DNA from: Pirellulaceae bacterium
GTDB lineage: Bacteria; Planctomycetota; Planctomycetia; Pirellulales; Pirellulaceae
Direction: 5' to 3'
Assembly (NCBI GenBank): GCA_011087765.1
Contig: JAALLA010000009.1
Span: 1-41,123, forward strand
Length of the DNA stretch: 41,123 nt
In this document: in pieces, positions 34,046-41,123 of the stretch
Numbering within the stretch: the stretch's first letter is position 1
How the letters are laid out: every line of letters starts with the position of its first letter
The notes under the pieces: generated by a model
Told to the model about the DNA's origin: nothing
Databases searched by the model: none
The model's input: the letters and a program-made list of their open reading frames with translations, nothing else
Made by a program: the position numbers and the translations under genes

Positions 34046-35328
34046 TATCTCATCACCTGCTTCTCATTCACAGGCTTTACTGCCCCATTCTTTTTTGAGT
34101 CCAGGTAGGGCATCGCCCGGACGTAAGCGACAACTGCCCAAATCTCATCGGAGGTCATGGCAGTGGATGCAGGCATCGGAGTTCCCTCAATGCCGTTCCT
34201 CAGTCGCAGATAAAGATCATCCGGATGATCGCCTCCCCGATAATAATGACGAGTCAAGTTCCTCGGTTTCACTGGCCGAGGTGGAAGTGCACCCACCGCA
34301 GAAAAATCAGAGTAGGTCGCCGGGTCCTCTGGATCGACCTCCGCAGATTTAATCCAATCGTTCGTCCAATCATCGAAATTGTTTAACTGGCCATCGCCGA
34401 TTCCAGTGTCTCCGTGGCACTGCATACAATTGCCCTTGGCAAAAAACAATTCCCTGCCTTGCTGAACAAACTCGGAGTGCCCCTCGTGCTTAAGATCAAA
34501 CTCGGGCGGCGCTGGCTCAATCTTTGTGACTTTCCGCTCAGTCCGGAGCCAACGATCAATGATCCGCTCCTGCAAACCTTCACCAATCACGATATACATC
34601 TGCTCTTCGAATTCCTCAATATCGTCGTCCGAGGGTTCTTCCCCGTCTGGTTTGTCAACCAAACTCAGATCAATCAAAGGTTCACCATCCAAGGCTGCCA
34701 ATTCCCCCAACAGAAAACGCTCAAACTGTCCTCGCATGGTCAGGTATTTGACATACTCGACCAAAGACTGAATCTGCTCCGGCGGCAAGGTCCTAAACGA
34801 TGGCATCGCCGACCCGGGAATTCCATTGACCAAAATTTCAGTTAAGTCGTGATCGGTAGGTGGTGACCTGAGAGGTGTTGATTTGAACTTGAATTTCCCC
34901 AACCGAAAATCGCGAGGATATGGCTCCAGAGACGCAGCGGTATCACCGGCTCCGTTTCCTGTAATCCCGTGACAGTGCGCACAGTGCTCGCGATACAAAC
35001 CAGAGGCACTCTTCCTTTTATCCACGCGAGTCGGGCCCGCCGACATTCTAAGATTATCAATTGAGATGATATCGTGAGCGGGATCCTCATCGCCAAGAAA
35101 GAATGGAAACTTGGGATCATCCGGCGTCCCGAACAGAGCCGTCATGATCGTTCCGATTTCCGTCTTGTATTCCTCAGGAAAATGCTCTCCCTCTGAGAGA
35201 TGCGTCTTTTCCTGTTTCACCCATTCGACAGAGTTAAATCGAAAAACCGGAGGTTCGGATCTCTCGCAACCTGCCGTTACCAGCAATGCGGAACTGATGA
35301 TTGTGAGTTGGAAAAACAGTCGAAACAC
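34045..35328 (-). CDS. Dihaem cytochrome c lipoprotein, electron donor of the oxidase operon
   Basis: A 427-aa exported protein with a lipoprotein signal (lipobox VTAGC, C21) and two cytochrome c domains. Haem sites are CAHCH (116-120) with Met175 (SAMPSF) as probable distal ligand, and CMQCH (301-305) with Met385 (TPMPAS). The region between (about 205-280) is acidic. As the first larger gene of the operon and coupled to subunit II, it most likely passes electrons to CuA. Similar proteins head oxidase operons in other bacteria. Its own partner, an upstream quinol oxidase or alternative complex III, is not in the window. Confidence 0.9.
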   Translation of the reverse strand: MFRLFFQLTIISSALLVTAGCERSEPPVFRFNSVEWVKQEKTHLSEGEHFPEEYKTEIGTIMTALFGTPDDPKFPFFLGDEDPAHDIISIDNLRMSAGPTRVDKRKSASGLYREHCAHCHGITGNGAGDTAASLEPYPRDFRLGKFKFKSTPLRSPPTDHDLTEILVNGIPGSAMPSFRTLPPEQIQSLVEYVKYLTMRGQFERFLLGELAALDGEPLIDLSLVDKPDGEEPSDDDIEEFEEQMYIVIGEGLQERIIDRWLRTERKVTKIEPAPPEFDLKHEGHSEFVQQGRELFFAKGNCMQCHGDTGIGDGQLNNFDDWTNDWIKSAEVDPEDPATYSDFSAVGALPPRPVKPRNLTRHYYRGGDHPDDLYLRLRNGIEGTPMPASTAMTSDEIWAVVAYVRAMPYLDSKKNGAVKPVNEKQVMR

Positions 35329-35527
35329 GAAATTTCCAATCTTGGAAGATTGGCCTAACAGTTCGGAGCGGAATGGCGCAAAAATTATCGGTAAAGCAAC
35401 ACTATATTTTGTCTGATTTTGCCAATTTGTCGACCGGACAAATTGTCACAGAACTACTGTAAAACCCGTTCTCAGCCCATTTCCTTAACCTGAGCCACCG
35501 GATTCGCCCAAAACAGCGACTCAGCGA
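35329..35527 (-). other. Leader region of the oxidase operon
   Basis: This 199-bp gap separates the small lipoprotein gene from the cytochrome c gene, both on the minus strand. It holds the palindrome at 35423-35445 and an AT-rich stretch near 35400-35420 with a TATAGT-like hexamer on the minus strand. No complete promoter with good spacing could be assigned. The operon could start here or upstream of the lipoprotein. Confidence 0.5.
35423..35445. promoter_or_regulatory. Palindrome, candidate operator of the oxidase operon
   Basis: CAATTTGTC at 35423-35431 and GACAAATTG at 35437-35445 are perfect inverted repeats with a 5-bp spacer (GACCG). The 23-bp palindrome lies about 95 bp before the start of the cytochrome c gene and has no T run on either side, so it is unlikely to be a terminator. 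It fits the size of a dimeric repressor site. The regulator is unknown. Confidence 0.5.
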
Positions 35528-35683
35528 CTAATCCCACTCCATTTTTTTAATTTCATTATCGAGAGTTTCGGCATTTTTTTGATCAAAAGTCAACGCAGGT
35601 GCTACAGTACGCTGATAACAACCAACAAAACTGCCCATTAAAACGATCAACACGATCAGAAAACACGAATTTCGGATCACCAT
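35528..35683 (-). CDS. Small lipoprotein (51 aa) preceding the oxidase operon
   Basis: A short frame on the minus strand starts with ATG at 35681-35683 and ends with TAG at 35528-35530. The 51-aa product begins MVIRNSCFLIVLIVLMG, then SFVGC, which fits a lipoprotein signal with Cys22 as acylation site, and ends in a short polar tail (DNEIKKMEWD). AAGGG lies about 12-16 nt upstream as a possible Shine-Dalgarno. It is 199 bp before the cytochrome c gene, so it may be co-transcribed or independent. No family is recognised; entericidin-like size is the only comparison. Confidence rests on the clean signal, lipobox and Shine-Dalgarno. Confidence 0.6.
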   Translation of the reverse strand: MVIRNSCFLIVLIVLMGSFVGCYQRTVAPALTFDQKNAETLDNEIKKMEWD

Positions 35684-35753
35684 CAAAAAATCCATCCCTT
35701 CGAAAACTTGGCCGTTTTAATAAAGCTGTCGGCGTGCCTGGCTTCCAGATTAA

Positions 35754-35790
35754 TAAAAACACCCTTTTGCCAATCGAGGCAAAAGGGTGT
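35754..35790 (-). terminator. Rho-independent terminator of the cupredoxin gene
   Basis: ACACCCTTTTGCC at 35759-35771 and GGCAAAAGGGTGT at 35778-35790 are perfect inverted repeats with a 6-nt loop. On the minus strand they are followed by TTTTTATT. The site lies about 105 bp after the stop of the gene at 35896 and separates it from the small lipoprotein gene. Confidence 0.88.
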
Positions 35791-35895
35791 CGATTGATTC
35801 AGTCTCATACACAAACCCGCCCCGTCCGTGAGATATCCATTCGACCGAGCAAACGGTTGTCAGTCAATCTCTTCTAGAGCGAACCGTGGCATTCA

Positions 35896-36699
35896 CTACT
35901 TAGTCAACGCTTCTCCTGGCAACGAAAGAGTACCAAGATCGAGAGTTTCGCCGGATTTAATCGTTGCTTCAATTGTACCGCGCCGATCCGGTTCATACCC
36001 TTTTACCTCAATGGTCTTTAGGTAACCTCCCTTTTTATGCCAAAACTGGAACTTCCAGTCGCCCGCAGGAATATTTTCAATCTTAAACTTTCCGTCTTTG
36101 TCAGAAATGGACACGTAGGGATTGTCCCGGATTAGAATAATCGCGTCCATCCATTGATGGATGTCACATTTCACCTCACCCGGAATCTTATCGCTCTCTT
36201 CACCCAAGACAATTTCCGACGCCGCATTTTTCACAATGTTGACGTTATGCTCATGCTCCATGGTCGCAATGCGACAGTTGTGCCCGACGTTATCACTGTT
36301 CTTGAGTATTAAAGTTTGACCCGGCCTGGCAAAACTGGCCTTGGGGACAAACCGGCACTTAACGTTGTCCAGTGTCAACTTAACTTCTTTTTGAGCATCA
36401 TAAGACGGGTGATAAGTATCCGGAGTATCTGCTCCCCGCCCGGTATACATCATTACGTAGACATCACGGAGCTGGTTCTTGTCATTGACGACAACACCAT
36501 CATCGAGTGGGATTTTCCCGTCGACCAAGCAAACCTCTTTGTCCGGATTATCCTTAACATCCTCCGGTTGGTTGACGGGAACATCACCTGAAATGACGAT
36601 CTGGCCGGTCAAATTACCCCAACCATCCTGTGCCAACGCCACAGAACTCATCGTAACGCATAAAACAAACAACAGTGTGCAGCAAAAAACTCGCTTCAT
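35896..36699 (-). CDS. Secreted cupredoxin-like protein with carboxypeptidase regulatory-like domain
   Basis: A 267-aa exported protein with a signal peptide (cleavage near ALA-QDG, residue 23/24). A cupredoxin-like domain (about 25-190) shows a full type 1 copper set: H140 (NVGHNCR), C178, H181 and M184 (KCDIHQWM). A carboxypeptidase-regulatory-like beta domain follows (about 193-235: SDKDGKFKIENIPAGDW). Such proteins are sometimes annotated as methylamine utilisation-like, but the function is not known. It lies upstream of the oxidase operon on the same strand, with its own terminator. A soluble copper electron carrier for the oxidase is a reasonable inference. Confidence 0.85.
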   Translation of the reverse strand: MKRVFCCTLLFVLCVTMSSVALAQDGWGNLTGQIVISGDVPVNQPEDVKDNPDKEVCLVDGKIPLDDGVVVNDKNQLRDVYVMMYTGRGADTPDTYHPSYDAQKEVKLTLDNVKCRFVPKASFARPGQTLILKNSDNVGHNCRIATMEHEHNVNIVKNAASEIVLGEESDKIPGEVKCDIHQWMDAIILIRDNPYVSISDKDGKFKIENIPAGDWKFQFWHKKGGYLKTIEVKGYEPDRRGTIEATIKSGETLDLGTLSLPGEALTK

Positions 36700-36909
36700 T
36701 ATCGATTCCTGAATGTGGATTAGGATTTTCTTATATTATTAAGACGCTTAAAGCATCTGTCCTATTGTAACAAAATTGGCCATGGATTTCATGAACTCGA
36801 CTCGGAAGTCCATTGTTGCCCCTGTCATTCATCTTTCAATCCCTTAAAATCGTTCTTCAGTCAAATGACGCCTGTTTGAAGTCAACCATTTCAAGAAAAT
36901 CGTAACATC

Positions 36910-38211
36910 ATGAAAGTTCTCGTTGTTGGTAGCGGAGGGCGTGAACACGCCATCGCATGGAAAATATCGCAAAGCCCTCGTGCGGATCGTGTTTTCGTTG
37001 CCCCTGGTAATGCCGGTACTGCAAAAGATGTGGAAAACATCGAAATTGCGGCTGACAATATCACCGAACTGGTTAACTTCGCCAAACAAAATGAAATTGG
37101 ACTTACGGTCGTCGGTCCGGAAATCCCACTCTGCAATGGAATCGTCGACGCTTTTGAAGATGCTGGCTTGAAAGTCTTTGGCCCCTCGCGGGCCGCTGCC
37201 CAACTCGAAGGCAGTAAAGTATTTTGCAAAAACGTTCTCCGAGCGGCCGACGTTCCCACCGCTGATTTCCAAGAATTCCACAGCGCTGAACCGGCTGAAC
37301 GATTCATTAATGAACGATACAGCGAAACACCCGAGGATTGCCCCGTCGTCATCAAAGCAGACGGATTGGCCGCCGGAAAAGGCGCCATTGTCTGCGGCAC
37401 CCGGGACGAAGCACTTGAAGCAATCGACATCATTGCTCGCCAAAAACAGTTTGGCGATGCCGGCAATAAAATGATCATCGAAGACCGACTTCAGGGAATA
37501 GAAGCCAGTATCCTCGCGATTACTGACGGACAAACGATCCTCACACTTCCCCCCGCCGAAGACCACAAACGCGCCCACGACGGAGACACCGGCCCCAACA
37601 CAGGAGGTATGGGAGCCTACTGTCCAACGCCGTCGATTGACGACAAAACGCTTCGCTGGGTTGAATCAAACGTCCTGGTTCAAACCGTACACGTGATGAA
37701 ACGAAAACGTAATCCATTCCGCGGCATCTTATATGCCGGCATGATGATGACGCCCCAAGGGCCGAAAGTTCTCGAATACAACGTTCGATTTGGTGACCCC
37801 GAATGCCAGCCACTCTTAATGCGACTTAAAACTGACTTCCTGGACCTACTGGAAGCAACCGTCGATCGCAGACTTAGTGAAATTGGACCGCTCCAATGGG
37901 ACGAACGCCCCAGCGTCTGCGTGGTCATGGCTTCCGATGGCTATCCGGGGAAATATGAAAAAGGAAAAGTCATTCGGGGTCTTGAAGATGCTGCAGCTAT
38001 CGAAGACGTCAAAGTCTTTCACGCTGGCACCCGACTGGATGCCGAACAAAATGTGGTCACCAACGGCGGCCGAGTCCTCGGTGTCACCGCATTAGGAGAT
38101 TCCGTTGCCACCGCAAAACTCCAAGCCTACAAAGCAATTAAATGCATCCGCTGGGACGGAGCCTGGTGCCGAAAAGACATCTCGGACAAAGCGATCACCC
38201 TCAGTCGTTAG
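36910..38211 (+). CDS. purD: Phosphoribosylamine-glycine ligase (GAR synthetase)
   Basis: ATP-grasp enzyme of purine synthesis that joins 5-phosphoribosylamine and glycine. Recognisable segments are VLVVGSGGREHAIAWK (residues 3-18), TVVGPEIPLCNGIVDAF (around 65-81), KADGLAAGKGAIV (about 150-162), HDGDTGPNTGGMGAYCPTP (about 222-240) and NVRFGDPECQ (about 290-299). The 433 residues match the usual length. The start ATG at 36910 is set by the conserved N-terminal KVLVVGSGGRE. It is divergent from the cupredoxin gene and convergent with the muramidase gene. No operon partner is visible. Confidence 0.96.
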   Translation: MKVLVVGSGGREHAIAWKISQSPRADRVFVAPGNAGTAKDVENIEIAADNITELVNFAKQNEIGLTVVGPEIPLCNGIVDAFEDAGLKVFGPSRAAAQLEGSKVFCKNVLRAADVPTADFQEFHSAEPAERFINERYSETPEDCPVVIKADGLAAGKGAIVCGTRDEALEAIDIIARQKQFGDAGNKMIIEDRLQGIEASILAITDGQTILTLPPAEDHKRAHDGDTGPNTGGMGAYCPTPSIDDKTLRWVESNVLVQTVHVMKRKRNPFRGILYAGMMMTPQGPKVLEYNVRFGDPECQPLLMRLKTDFLDLLEATVDRRLSEIGPLQWDERPSVCVVMASDGYPGKYEKGKVIRGLEDAAAIEDVKVFHAGTRLDAEQNVVTNGGRVLGVTALGDSVATAKLQAYKAIKCIRWDGAWCRKDISDKAITLSR

Positions 38212-38321
38212 GTGATTACTCTCGAAGATCAGCGGAACCATGACTAGCGTTTCGCCGACTGACGATGAAAACCAACCTCAACGGGCATTTTAGATCGTTG
38301 CGATAATTAAGTTCCTCGCGA

Positions 38322-38933
38322 TCAACATAAGTCGACGCGGTTTAGCCACCCCCGAGCAAACCGCTCCTGGGTCGAATCTCGGTTCATGACATCGAGATAA
38401 TGCGCAGCCTGCATCAAATTCAAAAGCTTCAATAAATAGTCCGGGCGCCCTTTCTCCAATTCGAGAAACTCCCCAATTGTCGCTAACGTACGATCTCCAA
38501 ATTTTCCATCGACTTGAATATCTGCATAATCTTTCTCATTCCGATTGAGACGATTTAACCCAACCTGAAGATAGCGTACGGATCGCGCGACCCCTTGATT
38601 CACCCCTGTATCAAACACCTTGTTTGCAATGTGCTGATCCGGAATCTCATCCCCGCGGACGGGAACCCAATACCTTACGCGAAACAGTTCCTTTGCCAAT
38701 AAACTGAGCTCTACATTTTCATTGATTACTGCCTTAAAATTCTGAGGATTCTCTCGCTTAAGGCGATCCACCAATGCCCACCCCTTCCAGTCGGGATTGA
38801 ATTTTCTCGCCACTCCACGATGAGTTTCACCACCGCGGTCGACCGGGTCATTGACGTAACCGCCTTCACGCAACTCAGTTTCGCCGTACGCAATATCAAA
38901 ATCAGCCACCGTTACCCCCAATTTTTGAAGCAC
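38322..38933 (-). CDS. GH108-family N-acetylmuramidase-like protein
   Basis: Related to glycoside hydrolase family 108 lysozymes (secretion activator-like). The catalytic motif E-G-G-Y is present as REGGYVNDPVDRGGETHRG, with Glu23 as the likely acid. The C-terminal half has the peptidoglycan-binding-like segment DGKFGDRTLATI (about residues 144-155). No signal peptide is seen, so delivery to the wall is unclear; a phage-derived or cytosolic form is possible. The start is a GTG at 38931-38933. The 203 aa length fits the family. No other phage genes are nearby. Confidence 0.82.
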   Translation of the reverse strand: MLQKLGVTVADFDIAYGETELREGGYVNDPVDRGGETHRGVARKFNPDWKGWALVDRLKRENPQNFKAVINENVELSLLAKELFRVRYWVPVRGDEIPDQHIANKVFDTGVNQGVARSVRYLQVGLNRLNRNEKDYADIQVDGKFGDRTLATIGEFLELEKGRPDYLLKLLNLMQAAHYLDVMNRDSTQERFARGWLNRVDLC

Positions 38934-38980
38934 TCATTAGGTGCACCCAAATTACTCCACACCCACAACGCCGCGACTCA

Positions 38981-39619
38981 TTACGATTCATTGCCACCCA
39001 GTAAATCGTCCGCGTAACCCGGCGGAAAAGGATCATAATTAGAAGACTCCTCTGATTTGGATCGCTCATCAGAACTCTGACTGCCGCCTGATGCCCCTTG
39101 GGCTAACCCAAATTCCGCCATCCAATCAACGTCACTCAAGTTCTCGATCTGCGGTTTCTCCTCTTCACTTGGCTTGCCTGCCATTTTCTTTGGTGACTCG
39201 CCAGTAATTTGATCAAACCATTGGTCACTATCAATGGGAATTGATTTTCGTCGAAGAGCCGCCTTATGAAGCCGATGGTCACTTGAAACGACGGTTAATT
39301 TCTTGGGGGTCGAATTCTTTTGAATCAATAATTCAATCAGCGTGTCGGCGTCTTCATGATCGATCGCATAGATGATGGTCAAACCACTATCGGTTTGTGT
39401 TGGCTCAGACTCCCCTGAAGGCAAACGAGTTGCATCAAAGACAATTGCTGTGCGTTTCCTTATCGAATCGGTCAATCCGACCTTCAATTCTCCAATCAAT
39501 CGGTGCCTTGCCCGTTGCAGCGAGGCGGGCGTCCGCGACCTGCCTTCCAGCCCACACTGGAAAATCAGATTGTACCCGTCGATCAAAATCGAATAGTCGT
39601 TAACCAATCTAAATCTCAA
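38981..39619 (-). CDS. YacP-like NYN-domain ribonuclease
   Basis: The NYN (PIN-like) domain is a metal-dependent ribonuclease fold. The four acidic positions are present: D14 (LIDGYNLI), D62 (IVFDAT), D90/D92 (HEDADTLIE) and D114 (VSSDHRLH). Residues 1-130 form the domain. The remaining 80 residues are polar, rich in Ser, Glu and Lys, and probably disordered. YacP/Rae1 of Bacillus is the best-studied relative. The start is a TTG at 39617-39619, since no ATG is in frame. It precedes the muramidase gene by 47 bp on the same strand. Confidence 0.85.
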   Translation of the reverse strand: MRFRLVNDYSILIDGYNLIFQCGLEGRSRTPASLQRARHRLIGELKVGLTDSIRKRTAIVFDATRLPSGESEPTQTDSGLTIIYAIDHEDADTLIELLIQKNSTPKKLTVVSSDHRLHKAALRRKSIPIDSDQWFDQITGESPKKMAGKPSEEEKPQIENLSDVDWMAEFGLAQGASGGSQSSDERSKSEESSNYDPFPPGYADDLLGGNES

Positions 39620-39643
39620 TTCTCAATACTATGATTAGCGCAT

Positions 39644-39675
39644 AAAAAAAGCGGCCATCCAAAGATTAGCCGCTT
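39644..39675 (-). terminator. Rho-independent terminator of the PEP-CTERM gene
   Basis: AAGCGGC at 39649-39655 pairs with GCCGCTT at 39669-39675; on the minus strand the stem is followed by a run of T. It lies 22 bp after the stop of the gene at 39697. Confidence 0.8.
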
Positions 39676-39696
39676 CTTGTATTTTCAAATATTGTT

Positions 39697-40455
39697 CTAG
39701 CTTCTTCGGCGACGAGCTAAACCCGCAAAGCCAACCATCCCGAGTACGAAAAGACTACTCGGCTCTGGAACGGAGCTAAAGGTGACGACATCTGCGAAAG
39801 TTGTACCGACAACCAAGTCGTCGACAACAGTTGTTTCGTTGACCGTTGAACTTGATTCACGGAAATAAAATCCCTCAACATTATTGCTGTCTGAGGTCGT
39901 TGTTACGATGGACGTATCCGATTCTTGCGTCGCATCGATCCACAGATTTGCGATTCCGGAATCTCGATCGTAACCGATGATTGCCCTGTAAACGGTGTCG
40001 TAATCTAAAGTCGTGCCCCAACTAGCCTGGGCTGTGCTTGTGTGACTGATTCCAACTAAGAATCCATTGGCATCCGCAGTGTTGATGTCCATTCTAGAGG
40101 TGAAATCCGATGTGCCATTCCCGAAGTGTGCGAAATACTCAAAGTCAGTTCCACCCGGATTCGACGCCGAAACAGAGAAATCAAATCCAGCGAACACTGT
40201 CCCGGTGGTGACTGTGGTGCCGATCAAGCGATTCACGTCTTCCGACTGTGAGTCGGTCAAAGTAATTTTTCCGCCTGAAACTTGGATTTGACCTTCGGTT
40301 CCACTGTGCCTGGTCCAGTCTGAAGAAACGGTGGTCAAAGAACCATCCGCGTAATCAAATCCTTCGGAAAAATAAACATCAGCTCGAAGAACATTCGACC
40401 ATGCTCCCACGGCGATTATCGCAGAAGCGACTCCAAGAAATAACTTTTTATTCAT
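39697..40455 (-). CDS. Secreted PEP-CTERM protein
   Basis: The 252-aa protein starts at ATG 40455 with a clean signal peptide (MNKKLFLGVASAIIAVGAWS, cleavage near LRA-DVY). The open frame extends upstream to a TTG, but those residues do not belong to a signal. The body (about 25-220) is rich in Thr, Ser, Asp and Gly with a LamG/jelly-roll-like beta pattern. The C-terminus is SSVPEPSSLFVLGMVGFAGL plus RRRR, a canonical PEP-CTERM sorting signal (PEP box, hydrophobic helix, basic tail), which directs export by the exosortase system. The function is unknown; a surface or matrix protein is likely. Confidence 0.9.
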   Translation of the reverse strand: MNKKLFLGVASAIIAVGAWSNVLRADVYFSEGFDYADGSLTTVSSDWTRHSGTEGQIQVSGGKITLTDSQSEDVNRLIGTTVTTGTVFAGFDFSVSASNPGGTDFEYFAHFGNGTSDFTSRMDINTADANGFLVGISHTSTAQASWGTTLDYDTVYRAIIGYDRDSGIANLWIDATQESDTSIVTTTSDSNNVEGFYFRESSSTVNETTVVDDLVVGTTFADVVTFSSVPEPSSLFVLGMVGFAGLARRRRS

Positions 40456-40812
40456 CAATAAATCCAGATTTGAGGCATCAAAGTGCAAAAATTCAAAGTT
40501 GTTGCCGAGTAGTCTAACCCCATCAAATTTAGAATTCAAGGACTAAACCTCCCAATCTCTAAATATTAACAATTTGTAACAATCGGCAATTCTAGCTTCA
40601 CACAACTCACAAGGGGGCAATGACAACCCTTAGAAGCGACCATTGTTTTGCTTCAATTAGAGGCAGTTTAAGTTCGCTAAATGGTGGATAGAGCCGATAT
40701 TCAACATGTCTTACAATTCGAGGCCACCGCTAGAGGAAGACAGATGATCTGAACACGGCTGCCACATGTGTCGCTTTGTTTTGTCTCCAAGAATTCTAAC
40801 AAGGAATGCAAA
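40456..40812 (+). other. Intergenic region before pyruvate kinase, no gene seen
   Basis: These 357 bp separate the leftward PEP-CTERM gene from the rightward pyk start. They contain AT-rich stretches near 40560-40590 and a short CACATGTG palindrome at about 40765. No promoter could be placed with confidence and no small gene or RNA fold stood out. Confidence 0.55.
40801..40806 (+). promoter_or_regulatory. Ribosome binding site of pyk
   Basis: AAGGAA at 40801-40806 lies 6-7 nt before a TTG at 40813. It decides the start of the pyruvate kinase, since no in-frame ATG or GTG is better placed. Confidence 0.7.
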
Positions 40813-41123
40813 TTGAGCGTCCAATCTCTGAGTAACGCACGAACGAAAACAGTCGCCACGGTAGGTCCGGCGTCTCACACTCTAGCCATTTTAGAAAACC
40901 TACTCCGAGCGGGCGTCGACGTATTTCGAATCAATATGGCCCACGGCTCTCGAGAATCTCATGAACTGGCTGTCTCTAACATTAGAACTGCCTCACAAAC
41001 GACCGGACTTCCTGCAGGAATTTTAGTCGACCTGGCCGGCCCTAAAATTCGCTTAGGTCAACTAAGCCAAAACCCACTGGTGCTCAACAATGGGGATGAG
41101 ATCAAATTCGTACGTGGAACCCA
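40813..41123 (+). CDS. pyk: Pyruvate kinase (5' part, runs off the window)
   Basis: Glycolytic enzyme converting phosphoenolpyruvate and ADP to pyruvate and ATP. The visible 103 residues match the N-terminus of pyruvate kinase: ARTKTVATVGPASHTLAI, LLRAGVDVFRINMAHGSRE with the substrate-binding Arg of FRINM, and ILVDLAGPKIRLG. The start is TTG at 40813, with AAGGAA in front. The 3' end lies beyond the window edge. The canonical NFSHG is NMAHG here; the other visible key residues are as expected. Confidence 0.93.
   Translation, partial: MSVQSLSNARTKTVATVGPASHTLAILENLLRAGVDVFRINMAHGSRESHELAVSNIRTASQTTGLPAGILVDLAGPKIRLGQLSQNPLVLNNGDEIKFVRGT

Noticed and set aside
35599-35877. Plus-strand frame of 92 codons
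   Set aside because: It runs antisense to the small lipoprotein gene and through the perfect terminator hairpin at 35759-35790, and its composition is not protein-like.
36743-36757. 15-bp imperfect palindrome (GACGCTT-A-AAGCATC) between the cupredoxin gene and purD
   Set aside because: Short, with one mismatch, and without a clear promoter beside it; such palindromes occur by chance.
38322-38933. Muramidase gene as a sign of a prophage
   Set aside because: No holin, terminase, capsid, tail or integrase gene adjoins it; the neighbours are housekeeping genes. XerD at 1027 is chromosomal.
1-41123. CRISPR arrays, tRNA or rRNA genes, insertion sequences
   Set aside because: No regularly spaced repeats, no cloverleaf-like sequence with a TTCGANNC arm outside coding regions, and no transposase motif were seen.

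Overview
The window looks like chromosomal DNA of a planctomycete, most likely Pirellulales-like. The signs are a secreted protein ending in a PEP-CTERM sorting signal, an operon of giant TPR protein plus ExbB plus two ExbD proteins, a long aa3-type oxidase operon with a tandem SCO protein and a DUF420 protein, AT-leaning moderate base composition (judged by eye), frequent TTG/GTG starts and many genes without a clear Shine-Dalgarno. No tRNA, rRNA, CRISPR array, insertion sequence or prophage was seen. The taxonomic call is an inference, not a search result.

Layout: (1) 1-936, prmC, coupled by a GTGA overlap to an upstream gene that is almost wholly outside the window. (2) 1027-8307, minus strand: a two-protein TPR module, ExbB and two ExbD proteins read leftwards to a terminator at about 1988-2020, then xerD. 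(3) 8813-11735, plus strand: two overlapping membrane-anchored proteins of unknown function that seem to share a repeated beta-rich module. (4) 12028-14014: malate dehydrogenase with a strong terminator, then an alpha/beta-hydrolase-fold protein that appears to have lost all three catalytic residues. (5) 14190-20698, plus strand: a candidate sigma-28-like promoter, an orphan GHKL ATPase domain, a very divergent FliF, then fliO, fliP, fliQ, fliR and an FlhB that stops just before its autocleaving cytoplasmic domain. (6) 20741-24412, minus strand: sulfotransferase, SNF2-family helicase and a small unknown protein. (7) 24790-26389, plus strand: a conserved-looking small protein with a good promoter and terminator, then an alpha/beta hydrolase with an intact Ser/His. 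(8) 26448-35683, minus strand: an oxidase operon (51-aa lipoprotein, dihaem cytochrome c, cox2, cox1, haem O synthase, cox3, cox4, tandem SCO, DUF420, small CPTC membrane protein), followed further right by a cupredoxin-carboxypeptidase-regulatory-domain protein. (9) 36910-41123: purD, a GH108-like muramidase, a YacP/NYN nuclease, a PEP-CTERM protein and the 5' end of pyruvate kinase.

How the genes work together: the oxidase cluster holds a nearly complete set for making a cytochrome c oxidase: electron donor, catalytic core, haem modification and copper delivery. The flagellar cluster supplies the MS-ring and most of the export gate (FliPQR, FlhB N-domain) but has no flhA, fliG, fliM/N or fliI in view. 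Its parts are unusual: FliQ has a long tail, FliP a long exported N-terminus, and FlhB lacks the substrate-switch domain. I consider this cluster the most interesting part of the window. The next most interesting items are the roughly 190-residue coiled-coil insert in cytochrome oxidase subunit III and the catalytically dead esterase-fold protein.
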